This document shows, piece after piece, positions 1-10,345 of a stretch of 64,000 nt of DNA (positions are counted from its first letter, which is position 1; each line of letters starts with the position of its first letter). The DNA lies in assembly GCA_013398955.1 (NCBI GenBank), contig VWPU01010357.1, forward strand, positions 1 through 64,000, written 5' to 3'. A program made the translations under genes and the position numbers. Source of the DNA: Callaeas wilsoni. Taxonomy: Eukaryota > Chordata > Aves > Passeriformes > Callaeidae. Below the pieces are notes generated by a model that saw nothing but the letters and a program-made list of their open reading frames with translations, ran no database searches and was not told the origin of the DNA.

Positions 1-524
1 GAGCCACTTTGTGTGAGGGAGGACGGATGTTCACTGCCTCTGAGCAGAAGTTACGCCACAGCCCCAAAACTCTACTCCTCCTCCCTTGCTGGTTTTGGGG
101 GAGTGCGTGCAAACGTGGCCTCAGCAGATGAGCCTGTGGGCTATGGCCTCCGCCAGCCCGAGCCTGGCCCATGCTGATTTTCAGCAGCCATCAGCTGCTG
201 GGTTTGGCTTTCTTGTGGATACATGCTCCTGCCTTAGTCTTGTTTCCTTGTCCCTAGACCAGAGGGAATTGAACAATCGTGTCACCTTTATCGGATCTCA
301 GGTTCCGTTAGGCAGCTGAAGTCCCAGCCCAAAGGTGCAGTCAGATGAAGGACGAGTGAGCTCGGGTGGTCTCAGCCTCCTTATACAGTTTAGCCATAAT
401 GGGCAAAACTCCTTCCCAGCAATGTTTAAGCCATTGGCCATATCATTTCTTTCTGACACCCAGAAGCATGTCTGTTTATCTTGTGCCCCACTTAGGAGGT
501 GAATAGAGTGGCAGGTTTGACACA
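1..524 (-). mobile_element. Candidate endogenous retrovirus LTR (partial, with possible adjoining internal sequence)
   Basis: This block is clearly more GC-rich than the DNA that follows it. Read on the minus strand it starts with TGTGTC at 524, which fits the TG that opens retroviral LTRs. Going downstream on that strand there is a CCAAT-like GCCAATGG near 434-441, a TATA-like TATAAGG near 379-385, and a GATAAAGG near 288-295 that could serve as a variant poly(A) signal. This order (TG, CCAAT, TATA, poly(A) signal) is that of an LTR U3-R region. I cannot place the other end. The stretch from 1 to about 250 may be U5, internal leader or unrelated unique DNA, and no primer-binding site was recognised. 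No viral protein frame is visible. The reading rests on signal order only, not on a family match I can name, so a chance arrangement remains possible. Confidence 0.35.
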
Positions 525-3500
525 TGAGAAGCAATGATTGTATTTTTTGAAAGTCTGTAGTTGGATTTAATGTTGCTTGTTCATATCTTTTAATACAAAA
601 TTATGGGATCGCACTATGACATAGAACTTCTTCAAAAAATTTTTATCTTTCTGAATACTGTCATTCTCATCAGTATGATTTCCTCTTGAGATGCAATGTT
701 ATTGATGGTGGTAAATCAGAGAAGAACACTTTTTCTTGGTTGATTTTTCCCAGTTCAGCACTGAGCAATTCTGTATAATGAAAGAGAAAATACACCTGCA
801 GCCAGTCTCTAGAGAATTCAAATAATGCTGTCCCTCTCAGCCTTATATGCTTTTTAATCACATATAATGGCTTAACAGAAGACTGCAAAGTCATCAGCAC
901 AAGAGAAGTACAGACCTGGAGACAAGATTAAAAAAATGACACATATCCAACAGTCAAAACACGCCACAATTTCTTCATGGGCCAGGCACTAGGATTTGGG
1001 TCATAGGGTTAATCTGTATATGGGGGTGATGGGGTGGTGAGAGAAGAAGAATAACACAGGGAATTGGTCAAAGCTACAGAAAGAAAGATGGGAAATTGTA
1101 GGCAAAGGAAGGAAGGGACAGAAATTGGAGGTTGTTAGAAAAGACACACTTGGATTGAGATAAGGGATCTTTTAAATGGACCAAGAGACAGAACTGAGAG
1201 TGATGGTCACGTTAGGCAGGCATAGATAGGCACACCCAACTGTTTCCCCTGACATCTCCCACTTAAAAAAAAACCAAAAAAACCCAACAAAACAAAAAAC
1301 CAATGAGATAAACCAGTTTTAAAACTAATATGAATTCTAGCCTGAAGGTTTTGCCTTTTTTTTTTTGTATTGAATCATTCACAATAAGAAAAAAACAAAA
1401 TCCTTTGGCACTTCTAGGTCCCTTTCTGTTCTCTGTGTGAGGTTCATCTTCACATTATCCAGATATTGCAGAAGAAAACATGCTGGTCCAAAAGCGAAAT
1501 GGCCCATGTCTCTTCAGTCCAGATATAATCCGTGTGGGTAGCGAGCTAGCAAGACATGAGCTGTGATAATCTTTGCAAAATCATTTGTGAAATGTGCCAA
1601 GCTCTCTCTGCCTGCTCTTTAAGGAGCAGGTCATCTTTGTTTCTGGTAACAGAAGTACTTTTTGTGTACCTCAGAAGCGTTTTTACTTGTTTGACTGGAT
1701 TTGTCTTCCTATAACTCCATCTCAACAAGTAAGACATCTGTCTGGGAATTAATCCTGTGTTTTTGATTAGACATTACTGTTTGTTTTTTATGCTCATTCT
1801 TATTCCATCCTAATTTTAGAAGAGGAAAAACAAAACTCATGGCAGAACCCACGGAAACCTTAGTGAACTCTAAACAGAGAATCTTTCATGTCGCTTGGGA
1901 ATGTAAGTGAATATTAGATGCAATGGAAGTTATATTAACTGTGTTATTAAGCTCTTTACCTGTGAAAGTGTATTGAAAAGGGCATGTGATAAGACTATTG
2001 TCTTACCACTCTTCTATAATTAATTACCTGAGTGAAATGAACAAAAGGCCTGACAATTCCCAATTAGGATATTACCCTCATTTGGGCTTATGAACATTCT
2101 CCAGGATTAAAGAATTTGGGGGCCATATCATCTGCAGTAGTCTCATTTTCCATTCCTTCATTATGGCCAGTGGAGCTAGGACAATTTACAGGGGTGGATG
2201 ATCTGACCTGCTGTCAATGTGATAGATAAAATGATACTTTATTCTCATTATCCTCAGTGTCAGCACATATGGCACTTCTATGTGATACAATTCCCTTAAC
2301 ACACAGCAAATATTTACTCAGCTGCTCTCTTTGCTTGAGCTGGACTATGGGTGACCAGCTGCCATCATCAATCAATTCATCAAGCGAAAAGATTTGACCC
2401 TTACTTTATAAGAGACCCTGACTGAACAGGTTTATTCATGAAAGAGTGTCCAAATTCAACAGAATGATGATTCTTATGCCACTTGTAGTACTCAGCAGTA
2501 ATATTTTACAGACTTTTGGATAACCACTGGTGTTATGAACCCTGTCAAGAATTTAAATTTATTTTGGAGGGAGGAACAGGGCTGAAGGATACCTTTACGG
2601 TATAGAGACTCTGTATGTTTTTGAATGTTAATATAGAAAGTATGATTGCTTTCATTTCTATTTGAAATAAATATTGAATGCCAAGTGTACCAAGGTGCAT
2701 ATGCAATATAAGACCCTCCATTTTGATGACAGTAACAAAGGCTATTCTGAAATCCAAAAGTCTCAATGTCTTGAAAAATTAATTCTCTCGGAGTTTTGTT
2801 TTATAAAACATATATAATTCAATGGCACTGGACGGCAAAAGTACAGTGGCAAATTACAAGAGTAATGAAAAATTCTCTTTCAAGCTAATATAAAGTCATC
2901 AAAAAAATGGAATACTCCTGACCCTTTCACCAAAGTGTAAATTAGTAGCCTAATGGTAATATTCAAATGTAAGCTTCTTTTGATGAAAATAATATAGGAA
3001 AGTGCTTCCCTACTGTGAATCATCCTAACATGAGAAATAGAATTTGGGTACTATGATCTCTGCAAAGGGCACAGCAAGCTGGCAAATATGGAAATAAAAG
3101 ATTAAAGCAATTTTGTGCATCTCTTGCGAATGTTTTATTCCCTTTTTAGTTATTATAAAAAAATCCAAATATCTCAAAGCACTTCTCTATGTTGCTATAA
3201 AAACAAATTCCTTGCCTGACCAATTAAATGTTTTCCTTCAAAAAACTGTAGTGATGAATGTAAATTAGAGATAAAGTATGTAATATACTGCCTATGCTTA
3301 AGAATGTTTCTTGTAAATATTTTCATCTATCAATAACAGGTGCTTTTACTGACGCAATAATTGCATGTTTCAAAAAAGAAAAAAAGGCAGTGATTTGAAA
3401 CTGGATTATTAAAAAATTGTAGATATGTTAAATGTTTTCTTCCACAATTGTATTTTTTAGGAAAAGAGCTTTTAAGAATTTTTAAGCATAGAGAAAGCAG

Positions 3501-4915
3501 ATATTTTTGATTTGTCACACCCAACTAAGACCACCCAGGGCAAAGATTGTATAGCCTAAAATTCCTCAGTGCTGGAAAATCCCTTTTTCACTACTAAAAG
3601 CTTTATTGTATTCTGCTAGTTACTTTTGCTCTCCTTGTGATGAAAATTAGACTACTTGTTAATATATAAATATAAGGATATTTGTTAATATCCTTAAGAT
3701 CATTTCTGTGTATAAAGCTGTGCCCTTCCAACATCAATTTTGCTTGCTTTCTTTCATTCACTTTTGGTGGACACATCTACTAAAATGTATGTTTCTCATC
3801 AAATGTTGACCTAGATTGCTTTCCAAAATTGCTGGTAAGATTGAAAAGAATTGCAATAAATGAAAAATGGATATTCATGCTATATTTTTATCTTGAAAAT
3901 TCCAAGTGAGAGGTGAGAGCATTCTTGATGATTCATTTAATTACTTCTGCAAAATCTTCATCTGACTTGAAAGCTTCCTCTCCTGAGGACAGATCTTTCC
4001 ACCTGCATATCGCTGATACTCAGAAGTACTGCTGAAGTCAAAAATGTCCTGCTTTGGACTGAAACATACTTAGTTTGCTATTGCTAACAATTAAAAAATT
4101 ACCTTACACAGGCCTTATAGTGAAATGGACTGCTAAAATGAGAGTTTATAGTGATCAATAGAATTTGTGTTGGTTGCTATTGAAAGCTATTTTATAGCTC
4201 TTTAAATCTTCTTTGTTCTTTAGCCTGATATATTCTTAAGAGCAGCGTATTTGACTGCATGACTGTAATTAGCTGAAGACTACGATCCACAATAGAAGCT
4301 GAGAATTTGGAGCCAAAAGAGAAAAAAAAATGCTTAGCTGAGAACTTGAACTCAGAATCAACCTTAGATTTTGGTCACTGGCAAATGGAAGTAACTTAAG
4401 TTAGTTATGGCATTGAACTGATACTTATCCTCTTCAGCTAAAATTATTGCACTCATGGCTGACATATTCTAGATAAAGTGCTTTGGTAGTACAGCAATCA
4501 CTAAGTTTGGTAGGATCGCTAAAGGAACTTCTTAAATAAAGCTGAGAACAACCCTCCAGAAGGCTCCAGGCTCTGTTCTATGCAGATGATCTATATGCAT
4601 ACATGGTTGAATAAGTGGTCTCTCTCTCTTTTATAACAGTGAGTAAACAGCTTATTATTAGTTAAATTGTGTTTTGGATCTCTCTGAGTCACTACACTTT
4701 AAGGATGGTTAAGGCACTTGTGCACAGATGTTGTGGAGTGTACTGAACTGGGTATTGTAAGGTTAAGGGCACTGTGGATGTTTACACATTCATTTTCTGT
4801 GCATTAAGGTTATGTGATTGGCTGCATCAACAAGATTTCTTATAATTTAGTGAATTGTGACGATAAAATCTTTTGAATTGGTTAAAGGACGGTGCTAAAA
4901 ATGCTATTCACTTAA
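525..4915. other. AT-rich non-coding DNA, no gene seen
   Basis: Stop codons are dense in all six frames and the longest open frame is below 80 codons. An A-rich simple stretch lies at 1265-1302 and a short T run near 1353-1366. I recognised no repeat family, RNA gene or splice-flanked exon. Parts of 1960-2180 keep a mixed, non-repetitive composition and could be conserved regulatory DNA, but that cannot be tested from one sequence. Confidence 0.6.
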
Positions 4916-4978
4916 GAGTTGGACTTGATGACTCTTGTGGGTCCCTTCCAACTCAGAAAATTCTGTCATTCTGTGAAT
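4916..4978 (+). mobile_element. CR1 LINE, 3' tail fragment
   Basis: The stretch contains the typical avian CR1 3' end: a GTTGGACTTGATGA segment, then GGTCCCTTCCAACTC, and then the short terminal repeats ATTCTGTC and ATTCTGTGA. These terminal octamer-like repeats define the CR1 3' end and show that the element lies on the plus strand. CR1 copies in birds are nearly always truncated at the 5' end, and only the last 60 or so bases are confidently recognisable here. More diverged CR1 sequence could extend upstream, but I see no clear match before about 4916. It has no coding capacity. Confidence 0.9.
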
Positions 4979-6809
4979 AACAAATATTGTGAATCGTATT
5001 TCCTAGAGACTTGTATAATCTAGCCTCATACTAAAGATAACTGTATTTGTAATGTATTTTGCGCTGTCCGTGTAAGAAGGCTAAGTCATAAACAAACTTC
5101 ATAAGAATACAAAGAGGGGTGAGAATGCCTGAAAAGAGGTGCGAACACAATTTAGGTACAGATTGAAAGTGATTAGTTAAAAATCAGGCATATTGATGTA
5201 CATCTGGCTGTCACTTGTAATATTAGAATCATTCTCACTTAAAACAACTGCTTTTACTAAATTGCCTCTTTTGTCTACAAAACCAATCTTATATTTCTTG
5301 TTATTTAATCCAACTTTCCTTGGGACTTAAAGTTCATTTATAAGTAAGGGAAAATTCTTACATGTTACAAATGACAAACTTTGTCGTGTACAGTGAGAAC
5401 GTATCAGTCTCAGGGTTTCAGAGAACAACTTCACCTCTACTGTGGACGGGAGGGTAAACACCAGAAAGAAGCATCCTGCTCTAAAACCTTTCCTGCATCA
5501 GCTCATTGGGCATTATGATAATTAGATCATCTGTCTAAATAGGCTCCATATGGTGATTTTTCTGTAAATGTTTTCTTTACTCGAACACAGTGTATTACTC
5601 TATTTACAGCTCCACACTGAAATTAACCTTGGAGAGTGGATAATTAGAATCTGGGATGAGTAACAGAAGAGTCTTATTTCTTACTCAGGGTAGTGGTGAT
5701 GGAACTATTAGACATATTTTCTCTGATTCTGAAGTGTAGCAAACAAGTTAGAGATAAATGACATGAAGCTGGCAGTACAGGCATGCTCAGATCAGCTCAG
5801 AAATTCTACTATCAGAAAATCCTGTACAAATTTGCCGATAGGGTAACCATACTTTGTTTAAAAGTGCAGCATATCAGCAAAACACCCTGGTCCCATAGTC
5901 CACAGGCTGTAAAGTGTGCAAATCTTAGTCATGTTCTGTTCAAGCAGCCAGCTGGAACGCTAAGAGTGTGGTGTTTAAATAAGCTTAAATCCCACAAAAT
6001 AACAACATCTCACTGCAATTTCAGCAGAGAGAGGTTTAATGAAATTGTTATTAATAGTCATCATCTTAATAAATAAATAGAAGATAAAACAGAGAGGAAT
6101 GCCCTTCATTTAACCTCAAGATAGTCATAGTATGGATGAGTAAAAGTGTTCAGTGGTCATTCAGAAGCCAAACTGGCTGGGCTGTTACACCTCAGTGTCT
6201 ACACTGGTGGCCATGGTGGTCATCAGGCATGACGAGCCACTGGCCTTGGGGCTGCAGGGTGGAGCATCTTGAGTCTGGTTTTCACTGCATGTCTGAGGCA
6301 ATGTCACAGTGCCAGTTCACATCAAGGAGGTCCCTTTTAGTGATCAGGGGCTGATGAAGGTCCTGCCCTGTTACTGACTTGCAAGAAAGCTGACACCTTT
6401 TGGGACATCTGCCCTACTTTTGGAGGAGTTAATTGATTAAAAGAGGGTGCAGGACCTCTGCAGGTATAAAGCAATGATTTAATGGATAATTAGTGGAGAG
6501 CTTTTAACTGGTGAGTTATCTCAGCACAGGACCTTTTTAAGACTTTGGGGCTGACTTGCTGGATTAGATTCTTATTTATTTATGTATTTCACCTTTTGAA
6601 AGAGTTTTTATGCTTTCCTTGCACAAGATATTCTGATATCTGCCCAAAAATATTTTGGATAACTTCAGAGCACTACTGTACTCAATGATGCTACATTCTT
6701 CTCTGCATTATTTTACTTTTTGAGAACAATAAAATTGTAGCACTATTTCCTTTTTTGAAAGAGGTTTAGAGCTGCAGTCTTCCATTTCACATTTTCTATT
6801 GTTTCTCAA
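4979..6809. other. Non-coding DNA, no gene seen
   Basis: This is mostly AT-rich unique sequence. A somewhat GC-richer patch at about 6150-6360 carries a 72-codon open frame on the plus strand with no recognisable domain and a low-complexity, tryptophan-rich translation. I treat that frame as chance. No repeat family was recognised. Confidence 0.55.
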
Positions 6810-7033
6810 TGTTAGGAACTAAATATTAAGAGATGTCTCTACCTGAATTAGGGTGCAAACAAGACCATATGCCGAAGTCAAAACTATGGATTTATTTAAC
6901 AGTAAATATGAGAAATAGGAGATGGGAGAGGCCAAGAGAAAGACAGTGAGAGAGAGAGAGAGATTAAGTAAAGATATCACCATGTGGAATCCTGCGTCAT
7001 TCCTCTGGTACTCCTTCACCCTGGTCTATTTGG
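6810..7033 (-). mobile_element. ERV LTR fragment, family A, 3' (R-U5) end and part of U3
   Basis: The first 90 or so bases (6810-6900) are closely similar to 15116-15210, including the identical 20-base core CTGAATTAGGGTGCAAACAA. That shows a dispersed repeat present twice in this window. On the minus strand the copy ends in CTAACA at 6810, and an AATAAA poly(A) signal lies at 6891-6896, about 80 bases before that end. This is the arrangement of an LTR R-U5 end. Further upstream on the minus strand are a pyrimidine-rich tract including a (TC)n run (6948-6963) and mixed sequence up to about 7033, where a second LTR begins. The inner boundary is uncertain, and the rest of the U3 may resume after the second LTR. 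Confidence 0.6.
6948..6963. repeat. (GA)n microsatellite
   Basis: Eight uninterrupted GA dinucleotides form a short microsatellite inside the family A LTR fragment. It may have expanded from a purine-rich stretch of the LTR itself. Confidence 0.9.
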
Positions 7034-7531
7034 TGGTGGGGGTCTCTGATATCCTTGGGGTGATGCCTTGTAGAGGCTGACCTGGAACAGAGGCGGGACA
7101 GAGAGAAAGAATAAAGGGCAGGGATTTATTGAAAGGCCTTCACAGGGCACACCTTGGGCAGTGCAGGAGGCTCACAGAGACTACACCCAGGATGGATGAC
7201 AGTCACACGTTTTACGGACGGATATAAGTTTTGTCTATTTGCATATCAGAGGTTAATTGTCCAATTACAGCTTCAGGCAGTGCAGTCCCATTCTCTTAGT
7301 TTGCTCCCCCCAACTCACTTTTGTTTCCATTTCTCGGGGCCTGTAAGAGTGAGGTGTCCTTGATTCTCAGGCCTAGAGAGGAACTGTTGTGTCTGACCAA
7401 AATGGGAAAAGCAGTAGCTAACACTCTATATGGAGCTCAAAGTCATACACTAAAGAATTGCAGGATTACAAACATATGAAATATAAAAGCTAAAATCCTA
7501 AGGCATCATTGGCCTATGTGCTTTTCCCACA
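7034..7531 (-). mobile_element. ERV LTR, family B, minus strand (boundaries tentative)
   Basis: Read on the minus strand, an AATAAA poly(A) signal at 7125-7130 is followed by a pyrimidine-rich CTTTCTCTCTGTCC segment and a CCTCTGTTCCAGGTCAGCC segment. This is the look of the R-U5 end of avian ERV LTRs, and from memory it resembles songbird copies. An octamer motif ATTTGCAT is at 7237-7244. If the ends are placed at 7034 and 7531, the element is 498 bases long, starts TGTGGG and ends CACCA on its own strand, and is flanked on both sides by ATTTGG (7028-7033 and 7532-7537). A 6-base target-site duplication of this kind is typical of class II (ERVK-like) insertions. Against these ends, the 15-base string containing the left terminus recurs at 7656-7670, so the U3 may extend further. 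No internal viral genes are present, so it would be a solo LTR. Confidence 0.6.
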
Positions 7532-7700
7532 ATTTGGGATGTCATGTGTATGAGCAGCTGCTTTCTTTCTCACAGTTTGCCGTGGTGGGATATTTGTCCA
7601 TATAGGTTACCCAGGTCTGTCTCACCAGGCCTGGCATCTTCCTTGTGTTGCTGTCTGTGCTTTTCCCACAGTCTGTATGGTGGAGTCTTGTCCAGTACGC
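7515..7700. repeat. Imperfect repeats of a TTTCCCACA-type motif
   Basis: The string TGTGCTTTTCCCACA occurs at 7517-7531 and again, identical, at 7656-7670. A diverged third version (TTCTTTCTCACAGTTTG) lies between them near 7563-7579. After the second and third versions the sequence continues similarly (TGGTGGG or TGGTGGA, then a few bases, then TTGTCC). The stretch therefore looks like an internally duplicated block, as is common for enhancer repeats in a retroviral U3. It may mean that the LTR at 7034 extends to about 7700-7780. Confidence 0.6.
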
Positions 7701-9527
7701 TAATTCCAAACCTTTCACCTTCATGTAGGCCTTTTTTGCCATCTGTGTCCTTTGTGGTAGCTTATCTTGGGGGAACTTCCTCCTTTGCTGTTGTTTGAGA
7801 CAGTTTATTGTGCTAAGTCGTCACACAGAGTCAGCTGGTCCAGACACTTTGTTTAAAAGCATACCCAGCTCCTTCTCCTCAGCTCTGAGGGTAGTAAACC
7901 TGTCTCATAGTGACAGAACTTCTTGTGAAGTTGGACTCACCACCTTCCCCCTTTCTCAGACCTTTTTCAGAGTTTGCACTTATTGTTCTAATGACAGACT
8001 GTAAGCCCCCAAAAACTGGCTCCACAAGCATCTTAAAAGGGCTTATAGGATTTTTGAAGTACTCTGAGTTAGACACACAGGTGAAATACTGACAAGATAT
8101 TCCCAAGAGATCAAAACAACAAAAATACTTTACTGTCAACTTTAGAAAATCAGAGACCTTTGTCAAAAGTTTAGAGCAGCATTCTCACTTCTAGAGATAG
8201 GTATGTGCCAATTTTTATATCATATTCAAATCAGTTCTGAGTTTGCACACATCAGTAATCTTTATGATCAAATAGGACCATCCTCCTGTCACTTGATTTT
8301 TGAATTAAAAAAAAAAAATAGGCAGTTTTCACTAGAGTCACCAATCCTCCCAAAAGGATAAAAATAGTCAAAGATAAGTGCTACCACTATGATGTGAAAT
8401 CCATGTAAATGAACCCAAGGATTTTTGTTATTTAAAAATGAAAATAAAGCACTTGGGACTTCCTTCACTTTCCTTCATTGCTCAGTAATATTACAAAGTA
8501 AAAAAGGGCTAGCAAGATAATGGTACTCCATCATCTTCATAGCAAACTGCACTAGAATTTACTGGAACATCAGGAAATTAAACAGGGTTGGTTTGGGTTT
8601 TTTTGTCCAACCAGAATATTGTGCTCTGGCTAAGAGATTTGGAAATATTCTCAAAATTCATTTTTCCTCCCCACAAAATTTGCTATTGAAGGCTTCAAAG
8701 ACACTTATGGAAACCTGTCTGGATAAACAGGAGAATGTATGCATCCCAAAGTGCTAGGAGGCCTGAGACAAAGCAGCTGGGCTTGAAGAAGGTGATGGAG
8801 CAAGTTCAGTGCTTATATATACACTTTTAATATTCAAATTAATTTCTGCAGAGACCCAACTTGACTTTCTCAAACAGTGCAAAATCCATCTTATTTCCAT
8901 TCATATTTCCATTTCATATTTAATGCAGGTTGCAAGAGAAGTGTTGTGCCATCCTTCATTTTTCTAATCATTTCCCTGTTCTACTACATCTCAATATTGC
9001 ATACAAGTCTGTCACTCACATTAGAGGTAGGGCCTTGAGGAGAAGCTGATAAGCTGAACTGTATTTCTACTTCACTCCTGGCACAGCAGTTACCGAGGCA
9101 CTCAGTAGCTTTGGACATCTTCTAAACTTTTGTTTTCAACAGAATGCTTGCAGGCATCATGGAAGACGTACAGGTCTATTATCAGGATTGGCTAATAGCC
9201 ATATGCCATAGCTAATATGACTAATAGGACAAGGGCTTCAGGTTCAGCTAATGTACACACGAAACAGGCCTAATTTACAAATTATTCACATATATTCCTA
9301 ATGGAGACTTGGAAATAAAGCACTGCAGTCAGACAAATGCAAAAACAATGGGAAACTAGAATTATGTGTTTTTCCTATCCATTAATTTAATGACTTCCTC
9401 ATACAGAGTGTAGCAGCTCACACATTTTCCACTTATACCACCATTCATGCCTATAGCCTAAAGCAAAACAAGAATGATAACTTTAAACTGCAGGATTGTA
9501 TGATATGAAATTAGGTTTTTATCACAT
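7701..9527. other. Non-coding DNA, possible older repeat remnants at its left end
   Basis: From 7701 to about 8170 the sequence is of mixed composition, with overlapping open frames of 60-95 codons on both strands and no recognisable protein. It could be the continuation of an LTR U3 or an older interspersed repeat. From 8170 to 9527 it is AT-rich unique DNA with a 12-base A run at 8307-8318. No gene is supported. Confidence 0.5.
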
Positions 9528-9957
9528 TGTCCTGGTTCTGACTACAAATTAGTTAATTTTTACAGTAGCCAGGATGGGCTATGGCTAAGATCCAGAGGTT
9601 ATTCTAAACCACCTTATGTCATTTAATGGGAATGGGGGAAGCGGTTCCTTCAGGTCAGGGTAGCTAGCATGGAGGTGGTTGGGTATTGTGGGGATCCTGT
9701 GCTCTATAGTGCATCTATAGCATTTGCAAGTGGATCGCTTACCTCTCTTGTATGCTTTTGTTATAAATACTGTTACTGTTTGTTTTCTTATTTCATTGCT
9801 GTTTCCAGTAAATTGTTCTTATCTCAGTCTATGACCTTTTCCTTCTCTGTCTCCAGTTCTTCTCTCCACCCTGCCAGAGGAGAGAAGGAGGGGGGAGTGA
9901 TTAAGTGGCACAAGGTTTGGAGTGGTTTCAGTGGGACTACTAAATTGAAAAATACCA
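9528..9957 (+). mobile_element. Avian ERVL-type solo LTR
   Basis: The sequence opens with TGTCCTGGTTCTGACTAC and AGTTAATTTTTACAGTAGCC, which corresponds to the well-known start of avian ERVL-type LTRs (TGTCCTGGTTT, then AGAGTTAATTTTCTTC). Later it contains the R-region pattern of the same family: a T-rich stretch, then AAATTGTTCTTATCTCA with the following TATGACCTTTTCCTT, a pyrimidine-rich C/T block, and a purine block GGAGAGAAGGAGGGGGGAGTG at 9881-9900. The order and spacing match a full LTR of about 430 bases. The 3' end is diverged and I place it near 9957, but no clear target-site duplication is visible. Internal retroviral genes are absent on both sides, so this is a solo LTR. A 112-codon open frame inside it (9669-10007) is not a gene. 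Confidence 0.85.
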
Positions 9958-10189
9958 TTCCTAAACCAAAACATACATTAAATATACAAAGTATGAAAGT
10001 GGTATAGCATGAGACTTTTTGTTGACAGAGCAAAATGTTCAGATTATACTTGCATTTAGTTCTTCTATTCCCCAGTAATGGCTGTAAGTACAAGGAGAAT
10101 GCTCACATTTCTAAGCTTAAATGCCATAATAGTCATACTAGTAATAGTAGAATTTACATCTTAGATTCTGTAAAAATAAAGGGCTCCTC
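9958..10189. other. Short AT-rich spacer between an LTR and a CR1 fragment
   Basis: AT-rich sequence with no recognised element and no supported open frame. Confidence 0.5.
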
Positions 10190-10345
10190 CCAATTTTGTG
10201 TTGTTTGCAAACTGGTTTAAGTATCCCTTCCAGTCTTGGGTCCAAGTGATTTATAAAGATGTTGAAGAGCATTAGGCTGAGGTTGGAGCTCTGCAAAACC
10301 CCACTAGTGATGGGTCACCAATATGATCTAAGGAAATTTTCATTA
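10190..10345 (-). mobile_element. Old, diverged CR1 LINE fragment (reverse-transcriptase region)
   Basis: Read on the plus strand, the segment contains GTTGTTTGCAAACTGG, then TCCAAGTGATTTATAAAGAT, then GTTGAAGAGCATTAGGCTGA, then CTCTGCAAAACCCCACTAG. These correspond in order to the reverse complement of a familiar CR1 ORF2 region (the pattern TCTGCAAA...TTGCTGA, TCATTNATAAAGATGTTGAA, CCCTGNGGAACNCCACTAGT). The element therefore lies on the minus strand. It is heavily diverged with many substitutions and no intact frame, as expected of an ancient copy. The right boundary is a guess, because similarity fades after the ACTAGTGATGGGTCACC segment. Confidence 0.7.

Noticed and set aside
7544..8166. 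Cluster of overlapping open frames on both strands
   Set aside because: It lies in LTR-related or repeat-like sequence of mixed composition. The translations match no retroviral or host protein motif I can see.
9669..10007. 112-codon open frame
   Set aside because: Most of it is inside the ERVL-type LTR, and the translation has no protein features.
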